The position numbers and the translations under genes are program-made. Below the pieces are notes generated by a model, which worked only from the letters and a program-made list of their open reading frames with translations, was not told where the DNA came from and ran no database searches. Shown here one piece after another: positions 8,167-17,323 of a DNA stretch of 24,734 bases. Numbering within the stretch: the first letter of the stretch is position 1; every line of letters begins with the position of its first letter. Source of the DNA: Oleiagrimonas sp035690885 (GTDB taxonomy: Bacteria > Pseudomonadota > Gammaproteobacteria > Xanthomonadales > Rhodanobacteraceae); contig DASSKC010000129.1 in the NCBI GenBank assembly GCA_035690885.1, positions 1-24,734 of the forward strand, read 5' to 3'.

Positions 8167-9446
8167 GCGGTTTCCCAATGTTGCGCCGGCTGTTCGTCGG
8201 CAATCATGTCGTCAAAACTCTGGCGTTTGCGGATCACGGCATAGCGGCCGTCATCGAGCAGTACCTCGGCCGCCAGCGGACGCGAGTTGAAACCCGATGC
8301 CATGGCCGCGCCATAGGCCCCGGTCGCCTTGATCATCATCAGGTCGCCGGCCACGCACTGCGGCAGCTCGCGATCACGCGCGAACGTGTCGCTGGTCTCG
8401 CACACGGGACCGACGACATCGTAGGCGCGCAAGGGACGGCGCTCATGGGTCACCGGCACGATCTCGTGCCATGCGTCGTAAAGACAAGGCCGTATCAGCT
8501 CGGTCATGGCCGCATCCAGCACCAGGAAGTAGCGGCTCTGACCATGCTTGACACGCAGTACACGCGTCAGCAACACGCCCGCCTCGGCCACCAGCCAGCG
8601 CCCCGGTTCGAGCAGGATGCGGCCGTCGAAATCGGCCAGTTCCTCGCGAATGACCCTGGCATATTCCTCGACGGGTACCGGCTTGTCCCTGCCCTCGTGA
8701 TAACACACGCCGAGGCCGCCGCCGACGTCGATGCAGTTGATCTCGTGGCCGGCCTCGACGAGTTCGCGCCACAGCGCGACCACGCGCTGCAAGGCCGCGC
8801 GCACCGGTTCCACGCTCAGCATCTGCGAACCAATGTGCATGTGCAGGCCATCCAGACGCACGTGGGTCAGCAACGAGCTGGCAGCAAACCAGCGACGCGC
8901 TTCCTCGATGCTCACGCCGAACTTGTTCTCCGACTTGCCGGTGGAAATCTTGGCATGCGTGCGCGCATCGACATCCGGATTGACGCGCACCGACGCATGT
9001 GCCGTGACATTGCGTTCGGCCGCCAGACGCTGCAGCAGGTGCAACTCGTCTTCCGATTCGACGTTGAAGCGACCGATGCCGGCCTCCAGTGCATCAACGA
9101 TCTCCCCGGCACTCTTGCCAACCCCGGAAAACACGATACGCGTAGGTGAGATGCCGGCACGCAAACTGCGCTGCATCTCGCCGCTGGAGACAATATCCGC
9201 ACCGACCCCGGCATCGGCCATCAACTGCAATATCGCGATATTGGCATTGGCCTTGACCGCGTAACACACCTGGAAGTCCAGACCTTCCAGCGCGTCATGC
9301 AGGGCGTCGATGCGCTCGCGCAGATAGCCCGCCGAATAGGCGTGAAACGGTGTCGGCACCTGTGCGGCCAGAGCCGTCAAATCGACGCCATCAAGGTGGG
9401 TCACGTCGGTGTGCGCCTCGGCGGCGGTCGCAGTCGCTGTCGTCAT
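8163..9446 (-). CDS. lysA: Diaminopimelate decarboxylase
   Basis: A 427-residue PLP enzyme of the alanine-racemase-fold decarboxylases, converting meso-diaminopimelate to L-lysine in the cytoplasm. PLP Lys65 lies in YAVKAN, the phosphate-binding glycine loop is GGGLGVCY (242-249), the EPGRWLVAEAG motif is at 280-290, and the active-site Cys349 in VCETSDTF is supplied across the dimer. The frame extends to 9569 but that part is non-conserved and would cover promoter A, so I chose the ATG at 9446; its Shine-Dalgarno is weak. Unlike a housekeeping lysA, it is the first gene of a unit with two serine hydrolases and is preceded by the LysR-type promoter shared by the whole cluster. This suggests use of DAP as a nutrient. 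A related ornithine/arginine-type specificity cannot be wholly excluded. Confidence 0.9.
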   Translation of the reverse strand: MTTATATAAEAHTDVTHLDGVDLTALAAQVPTPFHAYSAGYLRERIDALHDALEGLDFQVCYAVKANANIAILQLMADAGVGADIVSSGEMQRSLRAGISPTRIVFSGVGKSAGEIVDALEAGIGRFNVESEDELHLLQRLAAERNVTAHASVRVNPDVDARTHAKISTGKSENKFGVSIEEARRWFAASSLLTHVRLDGLHMHIGSQMLSVEPVRAALQRVVALWRELVEAGHEINCIDVGGGLGVCYHEGRDKPVPVEEYARVIREELADFDGRILLEPGRWLVAEAGVLLTRVLRVKHGQSRYFLVLDAAMTELIRPCLYDAWHEIVPVTHERRPLRAYDVVGPVCETSDTFARDRELPQCVAGDLMMIKATGAYGAAMASGFNSRPLAAEVLLDDGRYAVIRKRQSFDDMIADEQPAQHWETA

Positions 9447-9587
9447 GGCTGGCTCAGGCTCTTCGGTCGGATCTTGCCCCCGCAGGCCACTGCTGCGGCA
9501 ACAAGACCGCGGATTGTTCCCATGCGCGCCGGCTGGTGCCACGCATGCGGCACAACCCGGGCGCGTCAATCAGTCCCCAATCCGACA

Positions 9588-9654
9588 AGAGTAATTTCCC
9601 GCCGGCGAATGCGGCCAATGAAAGGATCGACAGCTTGCATAACCAGAGGTTGTG
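9588..9654 (-). promoter_or_regulatory. Promoter A: LysR-type target promoter for lysA unit
   Basis: Read on the minus strand: CACAAC (9654-9649), 5 bases, GTTATG (9643-9638), 11 bases, TCCTTTCATTGG (9626-9615), 21 bases, and -10 box TACTCT (9593-9588). Expected start of transcription is near 9581, giving a leader of about 135 bases before lysA. It differs from the other four copies at one base of the 12-base block. It sits in the 220-bp gap directly after the alpha/beta-hydrolase stop codon, and nothing else was noticed in that gap. Confidence 0.8.
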
Positions 9655-9666
9655 GATTGCGGCCGA

Positions 9667-10557
9667 TCACTGCGTGCCCGATGCCTGCGGCTGCCACGCC
9701 ATGAAGCGCAGCAACGCCGCATTCGCCACCTCCGGCTTCTGTAGGAACGCGAAGTGACTGGTTCCGGGAATGATCAATTCCAGGGCACCGGGAATCTGGT
9801 GGAACTGGAAATCGATGTCCTTGCGCCGGATGATCTCGTCATGGTCGCCATCGACAATCCAGGTCGGCACGGTGATGCCCTGAAGCTGCTCGGCGGAAAT
9901 GTTCGGCCGCGTGTTCCACAAGTCCGACATCTTCTTGTGGAAGGCCTCGTAGTCACCGGGAGTCGGTGACATCTTCATGTATCCACTGCGCATCAGGCGG
10001 CTGTATTCGTCCACCACCGCCTGCTGGGCCGGGCTGCGTCCGGACGAGCCGACGTAACCGGCCGGCGTGGTGTTGGCGCCAAAGGCGAACAACTTGCTGA
10101 CGCGCTCGGGATGATGAATCGCCATCTCCAATCCCGTGATCGAGCCATCGCTCCAGCCGACAATCGCGGCCTTGTCGATGTGCAAGTGATCCAACAACGC
10201 CAGCACATCCCTGGCCATCAGGCGATAGGTCATGGTCGCATCGGGATCATGGCCGCTGCGTCCCTGTCCCCGACTGTCGATCACGATCACCCGGTAGTGC
10301 CCGGCCAGCGCCGGGATCTGCAGTCCCCACCAATTGGAGTTGCCAAGACCGCCATGCAGCAGGATCACCGGTTTGCCGCTGCCGTACTCCGCGTACCAGA
10401 GATCGATGCCGTTGACGTGTACCTCGTCACTTTGCGCCGGCGCGGGGAGGTCCGGTATCGGTGGCAGGACCAGCCAGGGTTTGGCGGCAAATGCCGCCGG
10501 CGCCATGGCCAGTGCCCATAGCAAGAGCGACACGCAAATCCATTTCAATCCAAACAT
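9667..10557 (-). CDS. Secreted alpha/beta hydrolase (peptidase-like)
   Basis: A 296-residue alpha/beta-fold hydrolase with a signal peptide (cleavage about residue 24, AFA-A). The oxyanion region is HGGLGNSNWW (68-77), the nucleophile is Ser136 in GWSDGS, the acid is probably Asp240 in DGDHDE, and the base is His268 in GTSHFAF. Such proteins resemble proline iminopeptidase and esterase relatives, so it may be an aminopeptidase or an ester/amide hydrolase; the substrate cannot be fixed. An AAAGGT lies 5 bases before the ATG. It is the last gene of the TonB receptor - GGT1 - D-aminoacylase unit, 70 bp after the latter. Export places it in the periplasm with the other hydrolases. Confidence 0.8.
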   Translation of the reverse strand: MFGLKWICVSLLLWALAMAPAAFAAKPWLVLPPIPDLPAPAQSDEVHVNGIDLWYAEYGSGKPVILLHGGLGNSNWWGLQIPALAGHYRVIVIDSRGQGRSGHDPDATMTYRLMARDVLALLDHLHIDKAAIVGWSDGSITGLEMAIHHPERVSKLFAFGANTTPAGYVGSSGRSPAQQAVVDEYSRLMRSGYMKMSPTPGDYEAFHKKMSDLWNTRPNISAEQLQGITVPTWIVDGDHDEIIRRKDIDFQFHQIPGALELIIPGTSHFAFLQKPEVANAALLRFMAWQPQASGTQ

Positions 10558-10627
10558 CGCAGACCTTTATTATCCGAGTCCACACCGTAACCCAATGTGA
10601 TCGTACGCCCCACCCGAACTGAACGTA

Positions 10628-12250
10628 TCATTGGCATGTTCCCGCCGTGGGCGTGTGCAGCAGGAAGCGGCCTGGCGCCGCTCCCGTCAACGAGCCGTCG
10701 GCAATGACCTTGCGGCCGTTGACCCACAAATCCACCACGCCTGCGGACAATACTCTGGGATGCATGTAATCCGCCTTGGGCGCGAAGTGTTCCGGGTCGA
10801 ACACGAGTACGTCCGCGAAATAGCCTTTGCGCAGGTAGCCACGCTTGTCCAGGCCCACGATCTCGGCCGACAGACCGGTCGAGCGGTGAATGAAGTCGAC
10901 CAAGCTGACGGTTCCGGTTTTCTTGACGTATTTAACGTATTTCTTGGGAAAGGTGGCGTATTGGCGCGGATGGCCGTCGTTGCCGTCCGAACTGGTGACC
11001 ACCCAGGGTTGGCGCATCAACTTGCGCACATCGGCCTCGGCCATGTTGAATGATGCCACTTGCACGCGCCGATTCTTGCGCACCAGCCGCAGTGCCGCCT
11101 CAACCGGGTTGATCTGCCAGCCCGTCGCCACCTGTTGCAGCGTCTTGCCGGTCCAGGACCGGTCCGCCGTGGTCAGCAGCAAAGACTTGCTGCCGCCGCG
11201 ACGGCGCAGGTTCTCGCGCACGTCCGTGCGGATCTTGTCGAGCTGCTTCGGATCGGCCATGCGCCGGAGCAGTTCCGAACGGCCCCCGACAACGGCCCAT
11301 CGCGGCAGCAGCGCGGCCCCGAGACTGGTGCCCGATGCCAGCCACGGGTACTGGTCGGCCGTCACCTTTTGTCCAGCACGACGCGCCGCGTCGATCAACT
11401 TGATCAATTCGCCCGCCAAGCCGTGCACATCCACGCCGAGAGCCTTGATGTGCGCAATGTGTACCGGCAGTCCCGCCTTCCGGCCGATCTCGAGAGCTTC
11501 CCTGGTGGAGGCGAGGAGGCCGATCGTGTATGACGACTCGTCGCGCTGGTGGCTGTCGTAAATGCCGCCACGAATCGCCGCCTCGTGCGCCAGCGCAATC
11601 ACTTCATCGGTTTTGGAGTAACTCTGCGGCGCATAGAACAATCCGGTCGAGAACCCGAACGCGCCTTCGCACATGCCCTTCGCCACCAGGGCTTTCATGC
11701 GTTCCAGCTCCTGCGGATCGGGTGCGCGCGAACTCATGCCCAGCACCCTTTTGCGCACTGGGCCGAAGCCGACGTAGGCCGCCAGATTGGTACCCACGCC
11801 ATGCTCACGGAACCATGCGGCCTCATCCGCCACATCCGGCGTCCCGCCGCCGTCCACGCCGATCATCACCGTGCTCACGCCCTGGAACAGCCAGGGTGCG
11901 TTGAGCCGCATGTCCGCATCCTTCGAGCGCACATAGGTGTCGGGATGGGTATGCACATCGATGAAACCCGGTGCCACGATCATGCCGCGGGCATCGACCA
12001 CGTCACGTGCCCGGAACCGTGTCCGGGCATCGGGACCGACATACACGATGCGGTCGCCGGATATGACGACGTCCGCAGTCACGGGACTGTCGGTGCTGCC
12101 GTCGTAGACGGTGCCGCCATGGATGATGGTATCGACCGCCTTCAGCTGTCCATGCCGTGGCGTCGCGCACCCCGTCAACAGGATGACACCCGACAACACG
12201 CCGACTGACATGAGACCCCGAAGTGTGCGAATGAACGAGTTTCCACTCAT
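10628..12250 (-). CDS. D-aminoacylase-like lipoprotein (N-acyl-D-amino-acid deacylase family)
   Basis: A 540-residue amidohydrolase-superfamily enzyme. It starts with a lipoprotein signal (LLTG-Cys28) and a GGAG 7 bases before the ATG at 12250; the frame to 12298 is an extension. Metal-site features are His100 and His102 in DVHTHPD, His234 in YDSHQRDE, His264 and His267 in VHIAHIK, and the catalytic Asp422 in TSSDGNDGHPRQ. The C-terminal RGYLRKGYFADVLVFDP motif is typical of D-aminoacylases. Known members remove acyl groups from N-acyl-D-amino acids. The cysteine metal ligand of the Alcaligenes enzyme (in GNCG) is replaced here by GVDG (131-134). Position between GGT1 and the alpha/beta hydrolase suggests it acts on N-acyl-D-glutamate or a D-residue peptide bond in the periplasm. 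Confidence 0.85.
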   Translation of the reverse strand: MSGNSFIRTLRGLMSVGVLSGVILLTGCATPRHGQLKAVDTIIHGGTVYDGSTDSPVTADVVISGDRIVYVGPDARTRFRARDVVDARGMIVAPGFIDVHTHPDTYVRSKDADMRLNAPWLFQGVSTVMIGVDGGGTPDVADEAAWFREHGVGTNLAAYVGFGPVRKRVLGMSSRAPDPQELERMKALVAKGMCEGAFGFSTGLFYAPQSYSKTDEVIALAHEAAIRGGIYDSHQRDESSYTIGLLASTREALEIGRKAGLPVHIAHIKALGVDVHGLAGELIKLIDAARRAGQKVTADQYPWLASGTSLGAALLPRWAVVGGRSELLRRMADPKQLDKIRTDVRENLRRRGGSKSLLLTTADRSWTGKTLQQVATGWQINPVEAALRLVRKNRRVQVASFNMAEADVRKLMRQPWVVTSSDGNDGHPRQYATFPKKYVKYVKKTGTVSLVDFIHRSTGLSAEIVGLDKRGYLRKGYFADVLVFDPEHFAPKADYMHPRVLSAGVVDLWVNGRKVIADGSLTGAAPGRFLLHTPTAGTCQ

Positions 12251-12307
12251 GCTGTTTCTCCGTGGGAGGCAGTGCCGTTCGACCTGCCCTTGCGGCATGG
12301 ACGGGGG

Positions 12308-14095
12308 CTACTGCGACACGGCTGCCGAACCCGGACGCCGGGGATCGGCAGCACCCATGACACGGCCATCCTGATCGATCATCAGCGTCTGCGTACAGCC
12401 GATCTCGCTGCTCGTCTTCGTCATGTGTCCCCACTTGTCGAGAAGCCGTATCGTATCGGGACTGACCCCCCGCTCCATATTCAGATCGCCGCTGCGTATC
12501 TCCTGATTGATGCGTGGCGTGTTCGTCGCTCTTCCGATGTTCATCCCGAAGTCGACCACGTTGACGATCATCTGCATGACGGTCCCCGGAATCGAATTGC
12601 CACCGGGACTTCCTGTCACCATCAACAGTTTTCCGTCATTGAAAACCATCGTCGGCGACATGCTGGACACGGGCCGCCGGCCGGGTCCCAGCATGTTGTT
12701 GATGACCACCTCGGTATCGTTCTTGCGCGCCCTGGCCTGCGTACCGATGGCGAAGTTGCCGATCAGGTTGCCGAGCATGAATCCGGTTCCCTCGATCATC
12801 ACGCCGGAACCGAAATCCGAGCCCAGGGTGAAGGTATTGCTGACCGCATTGCCAGCGGCATCCACAACCGAAATGTGCGTCGTCTCCCCGGTTTCATACT
12901 GCCATGGATTTCCGGGCTTCAGCTTCGGCGCCGGCAGGCTGCGGTCGGCGGAGATCAGCTTGGCGCGCGTCGCCGCATAGGCCTTGGAAGTCAATCCGGC
13001 CGTGGGAATGTCGGAAAACGCCGGGTCGCCCGCGTAGCGGATCCGGTCCACCCATGCCAGCTTGATGGCTTCCGCCTCGTAATGCAGCGCTTTGGCAGAG
13101 TTGGCACCGAATTTCTTCAGGTCGAAGTGCTCCAGGATGTTCAGCATTTCGATCACGCTGCTGCCGCCACCGCTGGGCGGCGGCATCGTCACCACCTTGT
13201 GACCCCGATACGTGCCGGAAACCGGCTCGCTGGCGACGGCCTTGTAGTTGGCCAAGTCCTCCATGGTGATGAGCCCGCCGTGCTCGGCCATGCCCTTGGC
13301 CAGGCGTTGGGCGATCTTGCCTTCGTAAAAAGCCTTGGCGCCATGATCCCGGATCTGCGCCAGCGACCACGCAAGGTCCTTCTGCACCAGGCGGTCCCCG
13401 GCTTGCCACGGCCGACCATCGGAGCGCTCGAACACGTCCGGCGCGGCCGAGCTGCGTACCAGCCGTCCCTTCGACTTGACCCAGTTCAACGACAGCGCCT
13501 GCCCCCAGGACAGGGTGATGCCGTTGGCGGCAAGTTTCACCGCCGGATCGACGACCCTGGACCACGGCAAATGCCCGAACTTCTCGTGCGCCAACCACAG
13601 GCCGGCGACCGTGCCCGGCACGCCGGATGCCAGATAGCCGCGATTGCCATGATCGTTGACACTGCCATCCTCGTTCAGATACTGGGCGAGCTTGATCGCA
13701 TCGGGTGCCATCTCGCGATAGTCGATGGCGACCACGCGTTGCTGCTTCTTGAGATAGACGAGCATGAAACCGCCACCGCCGATATTGCCGGCCCGAGGCA
13801 ACGTCACGGCCAGCGCGAAAGCGGTGGCCACGGCGGCATCGACGGCATTGCCGCCTTCCCTCAAAATCCGTGCGCCCACGGAACATGCCGTCTTGTTCTG
13901 GCATGCCACCATGCCCTTCCCCGGCGCGGCCGGTTCCGGCACGTGGATGGTCGGCTGATACAAGTACTGGGTACTCTGCGCGCTTGCCGCGACAGGGGCA
14001 AAAGCACAAACAACCGCCATCACCAGTGCACAGACCAGCGCACCCGCAAATCCCCGATCAACGTAACGTGATTGTCTCTGGAACAACAAGAACAT
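12308..14095 (-). CDS. Atypical gamma-glutamyltransferase (GGT1), altered amino-group pocket
   Basis: A 595-residue N-terminal-nucleophile hydrolase with a signal peptide (to about residue 39, ASA). Thr405 in GETTHIS is the self-processing nucleophile. Compared with E. coli GGT from memory, the carboxylate-binding Arg114 (here Arg127 in DYREMAP) and the Ser-Ser pair (Ser477-Ser478 in RPVSSMSP) are kept. The three positions near the free alpha-amino group differ: Asn411 is Gly425, Gln430 is Leu444 and Asp433 is Asn447, in a gap-free alignment from the nucleophile. The lid sequence after it also differs. The enzyme should still cleave gamma-glutamyl-type amides but probably not those with a free amino group. 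It starts 75 bp after the TonB receptor, with GAGGT before the ATG, and ends 57 bp before the D-aminoacylase. Confidence 0.88.
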   Translation of the reverse strand: MFLLFQRQSRYVDRGFAGALVCALVMAVVCAFAPVAASAQSTQYLYQPTIHVPEPAAPGKGMVACQNKTACSVGARILREGGNAVDAAVATAFALAVTLPRAGNIGGGGFMLVYLKKQQRVVAIDYREMAPDAIKLAQYLNEDGSVNDHGNRGYLASGVPGTVAGLWLAHEKFGHLPWSRVVDPAVKLAANGITLSWGQALSLNWVKSKGRLVRSSAAPDVFERSDGRPWQAGDRLVQKDLAWSLAQIRDHGAKAFYEGKIAQRLAKGMAEHGGLITMEDLANYKAVASEPVSGTYRGHKVVTMPPPSGGGSSVIEMLNILEHFDLKKFGANSAKALHYEAEAIKLAWVDRIRYAGDPAFSDIPTAGLTSKAYAATRAKLISADRSLPAPKLKPGNPWQYETGETTHISVVDAAGNAVSNTFTLGSDFGSGVMIEGTGFMLGNLIGNFAIGTQARARKNDTEVVINNMLGPGRRPVSSMSPTMVFNDGKLLMVTGSPGGNSIPGTVMQMIVNVVDFGMNIGRATNTPRINQEIRSGDLNMERGVSPDTIRLLDKWGHMTKTSSEIGCTQTLMIDQDGRVMGAADPRRPGSAAVSQ

Positions 14096-14170
14096 GATGT
14101 TTCACACCTCGTGGCGCACGGCCTGGAAAAACGCGAGAAAGTATTTGATCCTGATCACTGGGCCACCATG

Positions 14171-17020
14171 TCAGAAATTGAATCTCAAGCCGACCGACGT
14201 ATAACGTCCCACGACGTCATACAGCCTCGGATTGAATCCACCGGAGTCCGTGGCAATCACGGGCGGATCGCGGTCGAACAGGTTGCTGATGTGGAAATAC
14301 GCTTCCAGGTGATCCTGCATGAACGAATAGGAACCGAACAAGCCGAAGTACCACACGCTGGGCACCGTATTGTCATCGATGTCCACACCCTCGACCCAAT
14401 AATTGCGCAGTTTGCCCTTACCGATGAACCGCCCCACCGCGCCGAACTTGAACGGCCCTTGCGTGTAGGTCGCGGTGAGCCGGCCCTTCCAGCGCGCGCC
14501 GTTACCCGTAACCCTGCCGGCGATATTCGATGTTGTAAAAGGCGTAGTGGTCCGATTCTGCGTCTGGTTGTTGGCCAAAACATGGATGGTCAGGGTGGCG
14601 TCACGGGCAATGCTCGGCAAGGGTCGACGATAGGCAATATTGAAATCTATACCCTTGACGTACTGCTCCGCGATGTTGACCGGTGAATTGACCAGGCGAT
14701 CGATGGTTCCGTCCGGGAAGAAGATGACGTTCTGACAAATCTGTTTGTCACCCGCGAAACAGCGGTTGACGGTCTCCTGATCGTCGATGCTCGTGATCGC
14801 ATCGGTGATCCGGATCCGGTAGAAATCGATGGCAGCATTGAGGCCGGGCGCCCACGTCGGTGTATAGACCAGCCCAAGCGTGGTGGTATGTCCGATCTCC
14901 GGGTCCAGTGCCTTGTTGCCCCGAATCGTTTCCTCGGTATTGCGCAGCTTGTCGTTGTTGAAATGATCGACGATTTCCACCCGGTGGGTCAGGCCGCTCT
15001 GAAACAACTCGGCCAAGTTGGGAGCGCGTATATCGCGCGACTGCATCGCCCGAACCATAATGGTCTGTACCGGACGCCATGTCATGCCGATCTTCCAGGC
15101 AAGCTGTTTACCGGAGTAGTGGTAGTCCGCGCTGCGAATCGCACCATTAATATTCAGCTTGTCCTGCTCCATGAGAGGCATCGAGAACTCGCCGAACAGC
15201 TCCGTAACCTTGTCCGAACCAGTGGTCGGAAGAAAGTTTCCGAAGCGCCAATTGTTGAGTTGACTCTGCGGATCGGAGGCCGCATCCCCGACACTTTGCT
15301 TGCGAAAATCGACGCCGAACGCGACATTGAGCGGGCCAGCCCACAACTCCAGCGGCTGACCGGTCACGTTCACCGACCCCATTTGCTGCTTGAAGGTACG
15401 GTTGTACCAGGCATGCCCCGTCACGTACGCCAGCGCAGCTGCCGACATGTTGCCCACCCCGAAAGAGTTGAGCGGCACGCAGCCGTTATTCGGATGAGTC
15501 AACGTGGAACGGCAAACGATGCGGTTGGTCGCCGGATCCACCACCGCATCGAGCGCCAACTCCATATGATGGTCGTTGGTCACATCGTAGAGATCTGTTT
15601 GTACGCGACTCTTGCCATACTCGTAGAACGCGTGAATGGACCAGAAATCCGACAACTGCCCGTCCAGACCGAGGATGACCCGGTCGTACTTGATGTTGAA
15701 GTCCTCCGTAGCCGTGCCGACGACGAGACCATAGGTGAACTCATCGATGCCGTTCGCATTCATGTAGCTGCGCAAACCCGGATCGAGGAACGCGTTGTCC
15801 GCCTGGATCTGGAATGAGCCGTCATAATAGGTGTACGAGGCGACCGTGCTGCTCTCGGTTTCTGCGTGCGTGTAAGCAGCATAAACATTGACCGAGTCCG
15901 ATATGTCAAATGACAACCGGCCATACGCATATCGCCGTGCATTCGCGGTTTTCAGCGCCATCGCTGCGTAGTGGCCGTCCATTTCGCCACCCGATTGTTG
16001 CGAGCCGTTCCGGCCCAGCAGACCATGTTGATAGGCACGAGGAGACCCATCCGGATTGAACGCCGTGAACCTCAGCTTGTCCGGACCAGTGATGATACCG
16101 CCAAAATTTTCCTCGGTACGATTCAGCCACGGCACGGTGATGCGCTTCGGCTCGCCGTTGGTCGGCGTCCATGACGGATTTTGCAAATCGCCCCAGGCAC
16201 GATACCAAGGGCGATCCCGCATCGATCCGATACCACCATTTTTCGCGTATCCAGCATCAAACAGGACATGACCCCGCCCACCGGCGAACGGAAAACCCAA
16301 CGTCAGACCGTACTTGGCACGGGTATCGTCCCCATACTTGGACTGGCCTCCCTGCGCAAAACCCTTGATTCCCGTATACGTCGTGTCCAGCTTGAAGTTG
16401 ATAACACCGGCTACTGCGTCCGACCCGTATACGGCAGATGCACCACCGGTCACCACATCGATGCCGTTGATCAAGCCCTGCGGCAGTGTGTTGAGATCAA
16501 CCAATCCGGAGGTGGTGGAGCCCACGACACGATGTCCATTCAACAGAATCAACGTCCTGTCGGAACCGAGAGCCCTGAGGTTTGCGGTATTCAGTCCATT
16601 GAGGCCGTTGCTGATATCGTTCTTCCCAACCGTGGACGAATACGAGGTGACCACCGAAGGAATCGTAATAACCAGATCTGAAATGTTGTTCGGGCTGATT
16701 GCCTCTATCTGCGCCTTGCCAATCGTGATGATCGGATTGGTTGACAAAAAATTGCTACTGATCACGCGAGAGCCGGTAACCTGGACCGCCTGCAGGGTTT
16801 GGGCTTGACTAGATCCGACCGGATCGGCGTTTGAACTGTCCTGTTGCTCGGCGAGAGTCCGAGTGTCTGTGCCACGCTCATCCATAGCCTCCGGCGGCTG
16901 ATCCTGCGATGATGAATTCTGAGCGCTTGCCGGAAGCACGGGCGATGCGGTCAAGCATGCGGCGATGATAGCCAGCGCCAATGGATTGCGCATGTGTCTT
17001 GCAAGGGTATTGCGATACAT
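14171..17020 (-). CDS. TonB-dependent outer-membrane receptor
   Basis: A 949-residue receptor that energises uptake across the outer membrane. A signal peptide (to about residue 33, ASA) is followed by a Gln/Ser/Asp-rich segment. The plug domain spans about 80-215, with VQVTGSR, LGSDRTLILLNGHR and GGASAVYGSDAVAGVINF. A long beta-barrel ends in the terminal phenylalanine (GLRFNF) required for insertion. The ATG at 17020 has an AGGAGG 9 bases upstream; the frame continues to 17224 but lacks any signal-like start there. It heads the unit with GGT1, D-aminoacylase and alpha/beta hydrolase, and carries promoter E about 300 bp upstream. Neighbouring enzymes suggest a peptide or gamma-glutamyl oligomer ligand rather than iron, an inference only. 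Confidence 0.93.
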   Translation of the reverse strand: MYRNTLARHMRNPLALAIIAACLTASPVLPASAQNSSSQDQPPEAMDERGTDTRTLAEQQDSSNADPVGSSQAQTLQAVQVTGSRVISSNFLSTNPIITIGKAQIEAISPNNISDLVITIPSVVTSYSSTVGKNDISNGLNGLNTANLRALGSDRTLILLNGHRVVGSTTSGLVDLNTLPQGLINGIDVVTGGASAVYGSDAVAGVINFKLDTTYTGIKGFAQGGQSKYGDDTRAKYGLTLGFPFAGGRGHVLFDAGYAKNGGIGSMRDRPWYRAWGDLQNPSWTPTNGEPKRITVPWLNRTEENFGGIITGPDKLRFTAFNPDGSPRAYQHGLLGRNGSQQSGGEMDGHYAAMALKTANARRYAYGRLSFDISDSVNVYAAYTHAETESSTVASYTYYDGSFQIQADNAFLDPGLRSYMNANGIDEFTYGLVVGTATEDFNIKYDRVILGLDGQLSDFWSIHAFYEYGKSRVQTDLYDVTNDHHMELALDAVVDPATNRIVCRSTLTHPNNGCVPLNSFGVGNMSAAALAYVTGHAWYNRTFKQQMGSVNVTGQPLELWAGPLNVAFGVDFRKQSVGDAASDPQSQLNNWRFGNFLPTTGSDKVTELFGEFSMPLMEQDKLNINGAIRSADYHYSGKQLAWKIGMTWRPVQTIMVRAMQSRDIRAPNLAELFQSGLTHRVEIVDHFNNDKLRNTEETIRGNKALDPEIGHTTTLGLVYTPTWAPGLNAAIDFYRIRITDAITSIDDQETVNRCFAGDKQICQNVIFFPDGTIDRLVNSPVNIAEQYVKGIDFNIAYRRPLPSIARDATLTIHVLANNQTQNRTTTPFTTSNIAGRVTGNGARWKGRLTATYTQGPFKFGAVGRFIGKGKLRNYWVEGVDIDDNTVPSVWYFGLFGSYSFMQDHLEAYFHISNLFDRDPPVIATDSGGFNPRLYDVVGRYTSVGLRFNF

Positions 17021-17323
17021 GATGATTCGCCTCCTGACGGGCGTGTGAATCACGATTCGAAACCGGCCAGACTGCGCGGTTGCGTAACCTCGGTACCTAT
17101 GCGATGCAAATGACAAGCGGTTTATCTGGATAAAACCACCCCGTCTCCGTCTTGACAACGAAGCGCATAAACAGTGCGTGTATTTTTCCGCTAACAATCC
17201 GCCGCGCTTGATTACACAACGCACCGCACGATTGTTTTCAAATCAGAATTTGCGAAGTGGTTTATTCACAAACCACACCCTCCCTGGTCAATGCACCCCA
17301 TTGCATTGCCTTTGGTAGCATCA
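17021..17323 (-). other. Long leader region upstream of the TonB receptor
   Basis: About 300 bases lie between promoter E and the receptor start. They are AT-richer than the surroundings, with TTTTCAAATC and GGTTTATTCACAAACC stretches. The receptor frame remains open over much of it without a plausible start. I see no recognisable riboswitch or coding gene; a second, closer promoter cannot be excluded. Confidence 0.4.

Noticed and set aside
9447..9569. Upstream extension of lysA by 41 codons.
   Set aside because: The added residues are Cys/Gly/Ala/Pro-rich and unlike LysA N-termini; transcription from promoter A would start at about 9581, leaving almost no leader for that start.
12272..14071. 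A 599-codon open frame on the plus strand opposite GGT1.
   Set aside because: GGT1 on the minus strand has clear catalytic motifs and a signal peptide; the plus frame encodes a His/Arg/Gln-rich sequence without motifs, typical of antisense openness in high-GC DNA.
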